NCBI RefSeq assembly: GCF_020520425.1
Contig: NC_079491.1
Span: forward strand, 22,311,449-22,375,448
Source: Spinacia oleracea
Taxonomy: Eukaryota > Streptophyta > Magnoliopsida > Caryophyllales > Amaranthaceae
Length of the DNA: 64,000 bases
Reading direction: 5' to 3'
Part shown: in pieces, positions 49,601 through 59,400 of the stretch
How the letters are laid out: every line of letters starts with the position of its first letter
Numbering within the stretch: the stretch's first letter is position 1
Position numbers and translations under genes: made by a program
The notes under the pieces: model-generated
The model's input: the letters and a program-made list of their open reading frames with translations, nothing else
The model's database searches: none
Told to the model about the DNA's origin: nothing

Positions 49601-52600
49601 GATTTGTAGGCGAGCGCAAATCCTTCGATTCGATTTCGGCAACGACGAACCTCCTTCTTGATCTACTACTTCCTCCAATTTTTCCTCATCTAATAGATCC
49701 AATCATAAGAACTATAAGATAATTACGAAGAAAATCGAACAAAACCTAGAAATTCGGGCTAAATTTTGAAAAGCATAGAGAGAAAATGAAGAGAGAGAAA
49801 ATGAAAGAGAATGAACAGATTGTAGATCTGAAATTTTGAAAAATAAAAAAGTTTAAAATGTATATAAAGTGGGTTAGACACAAATCGCATTAAAACTCTT
49901 CAAAACACATAGTTACTCTTTAAAACACATAGTTACTGTAATACGCATATAGTTACTATTTAAAATTACAAAATAACTGTCACGTGACAGTTACATAGGT
50001 TACCCATAAAAATTACTCCGTTGCCCTGGTCCACGCTAAGTTAGCATGGACCAGGTTTATATTAGTGTAAATATATTTGGTATGAGGGGTATGCTTGGTA
50101 ACACAATTCATTTGTAAGGATAACCATTTCCAACAGTTGTTACCTATCCCAATCCGTCCCTATATATAGTAACAAAATATTTACCCTACTCGATCCCCAA
50201 TTTGTTACAAGTGATTCATTTTTCTAAGGTTACCAAACAACTAATAATGGTATTATCTAACATATATTACTCCATGCCCTTCTCATCTATTTCCTTTAAG
50301 TTTTCTTTCCTTAATTTATGCTACCTCGTTTCAAAATTATCTTTACGTACATTTTTCGTTTCATTCTATTTCATAATATTCTTTATGTTACGATTTAAAC
50401 TATTTAATATATCATCTTACCCCTTACCCTCACAAAACTTACATCTTTCCATACATTTTCTTTTATTTTATTCATTTTTGTTCTTACACAACCACCCACT
50501 TTTTTACACTCTATCTCTTCTTCCATCCATAATGTATTATACTCACTCACATTTCATACACATTTTCTCATTTGTTTTAATATTTGTGCAAATGGTAACT
50601 GTCAAGATCATTATAAAATGGAGTTAATTTCAAACAGGCCCTAAGATTTGGCAAGAAATATAACATCATAGAGTCCATGGTATTTAAACTTTTTTCTCAA
50701 AGTTGGTGTTAATACCACTCCTCAAATGATAATGGATGATAATGAAATTTTATAAAGAAAAATAGATCATTTTAAGTGAAATAACATTACAATGGAAATA
50801 TATATTAACTTTTCCTATTAATTTAGGGACAAATTTATTCTCATTGACATTATTTATGATCTAGTAGTCTGATACCCAACAAGTTGTCAAGGGTATGAGA
50901 AATAGGAGCCCAAAATAGTTTTTTGGGGTCTTAAAAAACAGAAGCTCGCAATTGATATTTGGTATCGTTACATCAATTAAACACTCATGTCCCGATGAAC
51001 ACCTATGTGGTACGTAGATTACTGGATACACTAATGACACGTTTAGACTTGTCAAAATAGGTCATCGGGTCGGGTTTGGGTCGGGTCATCCCGGGTCTCG
51101 GGTCATGATCAGGTCGGGTCGTGTCGGGTCAATATTCCATCCGGGTTGAGTTCGGGTTCGGTCGGGTCGATTTCAGGTTGGGTCATGTCGGGTTTTTTCT
51201 TATCCCGAGTTCAGGTCGGGTTCGGGTCGGGTCACATTTCGGTCAGGTTTGATTTCGGGTTCGGGTCTTATCGGGTCGGGTTTAAGTCGGTTTGTAGCAG
51301 ATAATTTCGGGTTCGTGTCTTATCGAGTCGGGTTTAAGTCGGTTTGCAACACAGTTATTTTCGGGTCCGGGTCTTAGTTTGGATCGGATAATAATCAAAT
51401 CAAATAGAATTCAGGTCGGGTCATTCTCAAGGACGGGTCAAACTCGGGTCTGATAATTAACCTATACATTTTAATTATTTTAAATTCTAAAAAATTTTGT
51501 TTAACTTATTTTAGAGTTAAAATTTTCAGTATCTAGCAATAAATAATTAAAATAGATTTATCGTTGAAGTTAATATTTGATCGTGTCATTGGTAACTCGG
51601 GTAAATCGGGTAGCGGGTTGTCACAGGTCGGGTCAATAGCAGGTTTCATTGAGTTACAATCGGTTTCGGGTTGACATCGGGTCGAGTATCGAATCGGGTT
51701 CGAGTCATTGTTCGGTCGGGTTAGTTCGGTTATCGGTTATTTTCGGGTTGGGTGTCGGGTTCGGATTCGGGTGTTACAACATCGGGTTAAAATCGGTTAT
51801 CGGTTTTTTCGGGTCGGGTACAGGTCGGGTTTCGGGTTACCTGTTTTACCGTAATTTCGGGTCATGGTCGGTTACGGGTTCGGTCGGTTCAGGTCGGGTT
51901 TTCAAGTCGGGTCAGTTTTTGACAGCTCTAGACACGTTGTGTTAGTGTGTTACACGTGTATTATTCATATTATGTATTTATGTATAGTATTTAGTTATGT
52001 AGCTTGATAAGAAATCGAACACATGAATAATGTAGGGAAGAGGAGTGTAATGAGAAAGTCCATGCTAAGAAGCTATATTAATTGTCCTTTAAAAGTTAGT
52101 TAACAATTAAATTCGACCCAATACTTAGGCATGTGGGGGTATTAATCGAAACTCCTCACCTTTTGGTAGTCAATTTCATGTGGTTGATCTGATCATAATA
52201 GGATTAGTTTAAAACCTATTCCAACCACATTTTTAATCACTTTATTTTTAATTTGATGTTTTAATCTACTATTGTCCAATCTTCGTTTTAACATGTCCTA
52301 AGAATAGCGACGCATCACCGTAATCTACTATTTATGTTGTTCCACCTTTCTAAATTTTAAGGTATCTTAAGAACATCAATTCACATTTGTTAATGTGTAA
52401 CATCATAATATTACTATTGTTTGACCTTTTTTGTAAGGTGTCCCAAGAGTACAAAATGCACATTTTTGTGTTCCTAAAACAACAAATTTTATTGAAAAGC
52501 CTTATTATTACTTGAAACCCCCCAACAACTTATGAGTTATTGACACTTTAAAAATGAATATCAACAACATATTGCTGTCGGACGTCGGTACTTACAAATA

Positions 52601-54678
52601 ATTAAATAGCATATGTGTTGCGTAAATAACTAGTAGAACCATGACAATAAGTAATAATAAGAAAAATAAACATAAACATAAACTTAAACTAAAGCTATCG
52701 AAAACTAGTTTGTACTTGAAACACTGCTTCATCTATCCCTGTTTTGTTTACGCATTTCTTTTTGTTTACGTCTGTTTTTAGTTTATTCATTTCTAAAATT
52801 AGCAAACAAAGACCCTTAATTGTTAAAACTACTTCTTCCTTGGAGTCTGTATAATCTGACTTCTACTACTCCCTCCGTTCCAAAATGTTTGTTACGTATT
52901 CCTTTTAGGTTGTTTCAAAATGTTTGTTACATGGGGGAATCTTTCCTTTTATAAACTTATTATAATATTATTTTTTGTGCCAACTTTTAATTTTAATTGG
53001 TCCAATTTTTTCAACTCATTAAATTTCTTTACAATTTCCCAAGTATGTTAAGTTAATTAGCAATCTTTGTGCTTTTCCATTATTGGTTCATTTTAATAAA
53101 TAAAACAATCTTATTGGTTGTTGTAATTATTAGTGGATTGGGGTTTTACTTGGTTTATTTTTTTAATAAAAAACCAAAAGAATCTTTATTATGCGTTAAT
53201 AAACGTGCAAAAGTCCAAACGTAACAAACATTTTGGAACGGAGGGAGTATGTGTTACTGTGTTAGTATTACAGTTGACCAGGTAACTTCTAAGCTCTAAC
53301 TGTTCAAGATTTGATACATCAAAAGGTCTTGTGCGCACAAGGTGTACAATAAATTTATTGTACACCAAGATAACTTTAACCATTTTTTTTGTAACTTTAA
53401 CCTAGTTTTGATTAACTTTTATATTAGTAAAAAAAAATTAATAGATAAACATTTTAAAGGATTAAATGATTAATTTTATACATTATTAGTGATTTTGATG
53501 AAATAAGTTTTACTAAAATGAAAAAAATTTATCATTGAAAAATAGATAACTTTTACATATATATGCTTATCATTTAAGCATTTAAAGTTAACTTTTACTT
53601 CGGTGTACAATATTTATTGTACACCCTTTATAAATATGAATTTGTGTTGACACATAAGTACATAACGTATGGTATTCTTCATTTAGAAACTTTGAACCAT
53701 CTATTAAATTTCTCTAACAATAATCCCCTACCAACGACTTTTATTACTACAATTACAATTGTCCACCAAAGGAATTTTTTTGGTTTTGCCACTTTCTTCT
53801 AGAAAAATTGTTAACCAATTCTCTTGATTGGCTAAAGAAGTAAATCAACGGGCATTGTCGTAAGTATATACGAAGCATATTGGAAAACATATACTTGTAT
53901 ATTTTTTATACATAATAAACAGTCTGGTTATTAATTTCTTATTATAATATTATTTAAAAGAAAATCAATTACATTTTATATGAAATATTCTAGATTGTAT
54001 ATGATTTCAACATATTTACGAAAGTGTGACCACATACTTAATTCGCCTAACAGTGAGATTAACTGGACGTCTGGATGGACCTCAATGTCTTCTGCATGTA
54101 CCAAAGAAATGTGTAAATATATAATCTAATGGTTATGGTTTTGTTTGACATACAGAAGCTACTACAAGTGCACAAATCCAAGGTGCGGAGCCAAAAAGCA
54201 AGTAGAAAGGTCAATAGATGAGGCAGACACACTGATTATAACATATGAGGGTCTTCATCTCCATTTTGCATACCCATACTTTTCTAATACCCAGATTGAA
54301 CAACCCTATCCACCTTTAAAGAAGGCTAAGAAAACAATATCAGATATCCCTCAAGACGACACGAAAAATGAACGAGTTCGGGTTGAAGCAATAGGAGAGA
54401 TACATGATACTCAACAAACAACAACGCACCCTCAAAAAAAGAGTTTGCTTGAAGATACTCAACAAACAATAACGCTGCCACACGGTTTACTTGAAGATAC
54501 TCAACAAACAACAACGCAGCCTCAAGGTTTGCTTGAAGATGTAGTACCTCTTCAAGTAAGAAACCCGTCTAATGGCACCATGTTTGATATTATTACTTCT
54601 TCTTGTTCTAATTTTTACCCTTCTAAGATAGCTTCATACACTTCTATTACCTCACCACCTTATTTCCCATTACTTTAG
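41315..54678 (+). CDS. WRKY49: Group IIc WRKY transcription factor, WRKY49-like
   Basis: Three exons: 41315-41667, 45316-45456 and 54156-54678, joined in phase 2 at both introns; 338 aa. Exon 1 encodes an acidic N-terminus ([20 protein letters not shown]) and Ser/Asn runs. Exon 2 encodes [20 protein letters not shown], the WRKY heptapeptide. Exon 3 starts [19 protein letters not shown] and supplies a C-X4-C-X23-H-X-H zinc finger ending [11 protein letters not shown]. The second intron falls after PNPR, the conserved R-type position in the domain. WRKY factors bind W-boxes (TTGAC) in nuclear [16 protein letters not shown] with a short acidic N-terminus points to the WRKY49 branch; the exact orthologue is an inference. 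Exon 3 holds three tandem DTQQT repeats. Introns of 3.6 and 8.7 kb are filled with transposons, so exons may be missed by gene finders. Confidence 0.9.
42951..43115 (-). mobile_element. tRNA-derived SINE, family B, with 17-bp TSD
   Basis: The SINE proper is 42,968-43,098 on the minus strand. The head is TTGGCCTAGTGGTTAAGATT (A box), then AGATTCGAATCC (B box), a GCCCCATTTGTAATTTATAT body, GTGGCTCATTCGCACC and poly(A). TTGATGAAGTATATTGG occurs perfectly at 42,951-42,967 and 43,099-43,115. It lies in WRKY intron 1. Confidence 0.9.
43958..44241. mobile_element. Tourist-type MITE with TTA TSD
   Basis: The element is 43,961-44,238 (278 bp), flanked by TTA on both sides. Inverted ends are GAGCAACTCTATTAGTTAA and, reversed from the right, GAGCAACTTCATTGGTTAA. 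A 3-bp TTA duplication is the PIF/Harbinger signature. It lies in WRKY intron 1. Confidence 0.8.
44392..45129 (-). mobile_element. Non-autonomous Helitron on the minus strand
   Basis: The minus strand begins TCTATCTATTACTATATACT after A, and ends with the hairpin CCGTGCGTTGCACGG, then GCCTTAAACTAG before T. It is 738 bp with no Rep/helicase sequence. It lies in WRKY intron 1, less than 200 bp before exon 2. Confidence 0.85.
45498..45641 (+). mobile_element. tRNA-derived SINE, family B
   Basis: Head TTGGTCTAGTGGTTAATATT, body with CTGTGTACAATAGGTTTCGA and AATTCGAATTCC (B box), tail TGACTCATTCGCA followed by a long A-rich run. Same family as 42,968-43,098, in WRKY intron 2 directly after exon 2. 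No clear target duplication was seen. Confidence 0.75.
46590..46656. repeat. (AAT)n microsatellite
   Basis: About 22 perfect AAT units inside the MULE-like element. Confidence 0.95.
47220..49460. repeat. TATAGTAACTAT-type array with a 0.67-kb higher-order duplication
   Basis: Dozens of copies of TAGTAACTAT and its reverse form ATAGTTACTA, loosely spaced every 12-40 bp and linked by A/T-rich spacers. A higher-order copy is visible: about 48,182-48,600 repeats at about 48,854-49,260 (offset about 671 bp), including AGTCACTATCTAAGAAGC and ACACTAACCCTAATTTCA. No coding content. Confidence 0.85.
50270..50632. mobile_element. Family C MITE-like repeat
   Basis: Shares its order of motifs with 39,052-39,310: TTCGTTTCATTCTATTTCAT, a CTTACCCTCACAAAACTTAC block, TTAATATTTGTGCAAATG, and a TCATTATAAAATGGAGT end. 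The 141-codon open frame across it is an artefact of T-rich sequence. Confidence 0.5.
51036..51938. mobile_element. hAT-like element with TCGGGT-rich interior and 8-bp TSD
   Basis: The element is 51,044-51,930 (887 bp). GACACGTT stands on both sides (51,036-51,043 and 51,931-51,938), an 8-bp duplication as in hAT transposons. The left end is TAGACTTGTCAAAA and the reversed right end TAGAGCTGTCAAAA. The interior is mostly degenerate TCGGGT/GGGTCGGGT repeats, interrupted at about 51,455-51,590 by AT-rich sequence. The 98-codon open frame inside encodes only Gly/Ser-rich filler. It lies in WRKY intron 2. Confidence 0.85.
51939..52866. other. WRKY intron 2 sequence, no feature seen
   Basis: AT-rich unique-looking intron sequence with no open frame, tRNA-like head or inverted ends that I could pick out. 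Confidence 0.4.
52869..53247. mobile_element. Stowaway MITE, 379 bp
   Basis: Flanked by TA (52,867-52,868 and 53,248-53,249). Inverted ends match over about 29 bp: CTCCCTCCGTTCCAAAATGT, then TTGTTACGT. It lies in WRKY intron 2. Confidence 0.9.
53341..53625. mobile_element. MITE-like element with palindromic ends
   Basis: The left end (53,341-53,366) is a perfect 26-bp palindrome with arms GGTGTACAATAAA. The right end (53,602-53,625) is a 24-bp palindrome with 11-bp arms GGTGTACAATA and a 2-bp centre. The interior is AT-rich and has a diverged relative at 38,773-39,006. No target duplication is clear. Confidence 0.65.
54406..54537 (+). repeat. In-frame tandem repeat in WRKY exon 3
   Basis: Three consecutive units (48, 42 and 42 bp) encode [30 protein letters not shown] and [14 protein letters not shown], all in frame. 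They lie C-terminal to the zinc finger and do not touch the DNA-binding domain. The repeat number may vary between accessions. Confidence 0.92.
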
Positions 54679-56476
54679 GACTCTTTAACACGTCTACATT
54701 TCTATTCTTAAGTACTCCGTCTGTATCTAATAAATAATCGTTCAGATACAACTTTTTTTATGTGTCAAATATTGTAATATTATTAAAACACAGTTGATCA
54801 CGGGCTTGGAGTGATTAAGCACAATTTCATGTCTTGTGAGACCTTTGATCCTTCGTTAAAAATGCAGAAACGGAAAATCAAAGGTATCACAATGAACCGC
54901 GAAAGGTCACACAAAATCACAAGATAGGAAACAATGCTTAAGCACAGTTCAAGAGCTCTCAATTAATCAGTAGCTACAACCATTCTCCCTCATGTGTTTA
55001 GTACGTAGAATTTTCACCATGTCACAAAATTTTTGGCCGGGAAACTATGTCATATCTGTATGACCATCATTTTTAAGATGGAATTTTCGTGTACAAGTAT
55101 TATATTTATGTAAACACCAGAGTTGGATATATATTCTACATACCAATGTAATTATGTATCAAGATTGATCAAATAAAACTAACCTAACAAAAATATCAAC
55201 CCAAAAGTATTCAAACTTCATAAGATTAAAAAAAATTACATTCTCAAAACTATTGACGTTGAGACCAAAGTCAGGAATTTGAAAAACACTCTCTGGACCC
55301 TCTAAGATTTCCCCATATCAACTGTACCATAGATAACCTCAAAAGTAGGAGGGTTCTAAGACACAAAATCTGAAAAGAACAACAAATTAGGGGAATGAGT
55401 TCTATATCCCAACATGAAGCAAAATACTTCTTTAGTGAGTTAAGACATGATAGTAAACCAAACCCAAGAAGACAGATAATCAAGTACTTGTTAGTTGTTA
55501 ACCCTTAATTTTAGATATCCGAGTAGATAATCAGAGATTTACTTAAGTATCTCAGATTAGAATACAACTGTATTATGCTTTAACCCTTCACGTGCTTAGA
55601 AATTTTCGACTTTCTTTCCAAGTATTTTTTAGAAATAAACAAAGAAAACCAAAGATAAGAAATTCTAAATGCTGCAAAGAATTTGATCCGTACCTGTAAT
55701 TAATCAAGACAACAAATTTCCATAGTCCCTAAAGAGTCTTGTATTGCTCTATCAACCGCGAAGCATGCAGCTTTGATTCAGGGACGATTGTACAGCCCAA
55801 GCTATGCAGATAACCAATCTGGCACACGATTTTAGTAAATGATTAATGTTTCAGAGGTATTTTACAAAACTCCCCTCAAAAAAAAAAAAAAAAAGTATTT
55901 AACAAAACTGATAAAAAAGACAGTATAAAAATACTTCGAATGAAGAAACTATATTTATATAGAAAGGGTGTTCCAGACTTCAGGAGGGGAAAAAAGATGC
56001 ACTGGTGGAGTAACAAAATCTTCTTATAAGAGAGAGTAGTGACCCATTTTGTGTGCCACTCTCAAACCAGCATCTATTGTATCAGGTATTCTCAACAGAT
56101 GTTAATTATTTGATGTCCAATGAAATCACCCAACTGAATTGCATTATGTCCAACATCAAGCAAAGCTGAATATATGTTCCTAGATATCCATTTCAACAAT
56201 CAAAATCAACGCTAGAATCGCTTCAAGTACACTACCAAGAATGAACAAGGCCGCAGGTGTAGGTCAGGAAGAGTACATCTTTACTAAGACGGTTGACGTG
56301 TGAAAGCTATACTTCTATGATTCTATCCAACTGTAGTAGATAAATTGTATTTGGATCACACTTCAAACCCCAGTCAAATATCGAAGGCAAAGTTTTAAAT
56401 AAATGATCTATATGAAATAAACAAGCAGTAAGCAAGCATATATCAGAAAAGAGCTTATTCATCATGATACAGATTC
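54679..56476. other. Region between the converging WRKY and unknown genes
   Basis: Holds the 3'UTRs of two convergent genes. A Stowaway-like end fragment (TACTCCGTCTGTATCTAATA) is at about 54,712, and a poly(A) run at about 55,879-55,894. No coding exon is convincing here. Confidence 0.45.
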
Positions 56477-59400
56477 TTATGCATCAACATTGTAGTACTC
56501 TTCTACCTGCTTTGAAGTTGGCGATGATGATCCCATTGCAGTCTCCATTCGCTGTTTCTGGAAATGTTCCTGTACAAGTAAAACGGGTAACATAGAAAAT
56601 TAGGGAAGAAAGAAAAACAATGGAGAGTTTAGCACAATTAGTATAACAAGAATCCAGTTGAATATAATATTTCATATAGATTCTGAAATCCAAAATAAGA
56701 TGACACAAAAGATCAAGAGCCAGAGAAGCAAGGGCAGCACATAGAGCATGTAACCTTCACACTGCCTATGAGGCTATACCCTAATCCCCTGAAATAGCAA
56801 CTCGTTTGAGTTCAAGAATTGTTTAACAAAGTGTTGCCATGTAAACTCGAAGTAGCCCCATGTATACCAACTACACCAACTTTGCTCCCAACCAACCGGC
56901 ACCTACACATCTATAACAACATACTTCCAATAAAAGAAAGTACGAATTACACAAGAAACCATTAAGAAACAAAGAAAATAGGTGTGGGTCCTTTATGTTT
57001 TAACTCGAACCTTAAGTGAAATCCTATGAAAAGAGATAGCCCTCTTTGACTTAAAATTCCCAGATAAAGCATCATGTAATGTAAAAAGGCAATGCAAGGG
57101 CAGAGATCAAAATGGGCCAGAGGTTTCTTCCCAAAATCTAATATAAGTACCAATCCAACCCTATAACTAACCTTGGCAAATACAAAGTACAATATCTAGG
57201 ATACAGAATTTCTTAGCCAAGTGTTAAACTCCTTAGCCATTCTCATTCTAGATTTGGTTAAATTATGATCCAGAATTGAGATTGATGGGTCACTATAGCA
57301 GAATCCTGCTCACCATGATCAGATTTTAGCCAGACTGGTTCATATCATAAATCATCAAAAGAACGCTCCAATTTATACACTCGGAACACAACAAAGGTTC
57401 TCTAACATTCTGAAGAGACAATAAGAAAGCTCTACCTGTCTTTCCCTTGTCAAGTGCACGCGCTTGTCAGATGGTATCTGTTCCCACTTTATAACCTAGT
57501 ACCATGCATCACAGGAAAAAAAGGGTATAAAGAAAACAACCATAGAAGAAAAGATCTCTACAAAGAAAAGAAACAATAAAACAGCTTCACTCCCCTTCTA
57601 TCCATCACCAAAGCCCCGCCCAACAGCAAGTAAAGGAGCTTACATAGTCAGCAAATTGAAATGCTTCATCACATTTCAAGAATGACTTTAGTGCAACCAA
57701 AATATCCTGAAAAGAAAAAAAAATATTGTCAGACTCTCATGGCCAACAATAGTCGATCATCTTAAACATGCAATGTATATAATTTTACCCGGGCTTAAAA
57801 TTGTCAAGAAGTGCATAAACTCTCGGGGGAAGGAATCCAGGCAAGTAATGACAACGAACAAATTGCACAAGTGGAAACACGTAAAATTTGGAAAGAGTTT
57901 CTAAGGATTAAAATATATATTAAAATAAATCAGACGCAATTCGTGGACTGTGGACAATGGTGCACAATGAGAATGGTGCGCCAAAAGAGCATATGTACAT
58001 AAGCATAAGAACATGACACTGCAACAAAAGAACATGCGATATAATATTTCACTTTTTTGTTATAAAAAAATATTATGTTATCCACTTTTATTAAAAGTAC
58101 AAATAATAAATACATTCATGTTCTTTTCACATAAGCAAATGTTCTTTTAGTTATGTACTAGGGTTCTTAAGGTGCACCATGGTCCACCATCTAAATTGCG
58201 AATAAGAACATAAATGAGGCCAAAAATATGACCATGCAGATCCAAGGACACAAATACACGGGCATACATGAAATGCATCAAAATTCAATGGTTATCGAAG
58301 TCTTTCTGGTTGAATACTAAACCTAAAATCATCAAGCTACAAGAGGATAACAATTAAATTTATTCCTCCCACATCATCTATTAAAACATCTAATCTATGT
58401 TTCTCGGACTCTTCATTTTACCTCAATTACTTGTGTCGGATCCTCGACGCTCCGACATGGAAATGGAGACTCAAACACTTCATTTTCGACTTAAATCATG
58501 GAAAGTTTTCACAATTTAGCCAAGTCAAACACTTGGACACGTAATCGTGTCTGGCACTAGTACCGAGTCCAAGTAACATAGCATCTAATAAACACATTAC
58601 CAAGTAACATTAGCAAATACACATGTTTCTATTTCCAATAAAGAACAATCTCTTCACTAATAAGTGAATGCCTTTAAACATTGTTGCCCAATTATATGTG
58701 CTACCTCGTTCCCCATCCCTCACATGATGTGATAGCCATACCAAGAAATAGACATAAAAGCTTCTCTAATGCTAGATAAATAAAGCGAAAGATAAACAAA
58801 TTCATATTCGGATGGTTACGGATATAAAGAGCAAATCACAAAAACAACACACCTTGTTGTTCCCTTTCTTGACTCTCAAACGTTCGTTGATTACAAAGTT
58901 GACCTACAAGAAATTATTAAACCTTAAGTAAATAGACGTTAGGTTTTGCGTATAACTATCGAAATATAAAAATGACAAAGGATGAGACTCAAGAAATGGA
59001 TTGTTTGGTTTAATTTATTGCAAACAGAAACAACAAAAAGTCAATCTGAGACAACTGACAAGTGAAAAACCAAAAATAAATGATGAATGGGAGAACCTAA
59101 AGTAAAAAATTATCAACTCTTAGAATTGCACAAATAACTAGTTGAAAGTATTTTATACTTCGGAGGGATATTCCGATAGTATCAACCTATCCTTGCCAAC
59201 CAAAATTAAATACTCTCCCCTCCACCAATAACAATCCTAACGAACTTAACATCAAAGCCTAATTCTAGAAGCAGCAACCATGTAGTACGCATCACCAGTA
59301 ACAATCCTAATGAACTTAACATCAACACTGTAATACTCTTCTACATCGCCTCATTGAGACACCTAGTTCTAGAGTCTAGACGCATTCTTCAAACATGCAC

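Larger units (their letters stand above)
46270..50082. mobile_element. MULE-like element carrying TATAGTAACTAT repeat arrays
   Basis: The element is 46,280-50,072. ATATTTGGTA occurs on both sides (46,270-46,279 and 50,073-50,082), a 10-bp duplication in the 9-11-bp range of Mutator-like elements. Inverted ends align with one gap: ATTCCACTTGTATGGACC on the left and ATTTACACTAATATAAACC on the reversed right, each followed by GGTCCA. Each end is itself a partial palindrome (GGTCCA...TGGACCAGG). The minus strand keeps two protein-like pieces: [20 protein letters not shown] near 49,700-49,630, and [15 protein letters not shown]...NPDNN plus KKRRGPRGR near 47,175-46,998. They may be the ends of a lost transposase-type gene (FAR1-like is a guess). 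Between them is about 2.3 kb of short repeats. It lies in WRKY intron 2. Confidence 0.75.

Noticed and set aside
50202..50627. 141-codon open frame with apparent membrane segments
   Set aside because: Phe/Leu richness comes from T-rich MITE sequence shared with 39,052 and 37,450; no conserved start or homologous protein is recognisable.
51649..51945. 98-codon Gly/Ser-rich open frame
   Set aside because: It is a translation of TCGGGT repeats within the hAT-like element.
57950..58190. Small element bounded by ATGGTGCAC-like ends
   Set aside because: Ends with GGTGCACCATGGTCC look transposon-like, but no target duplication or second copy was established.
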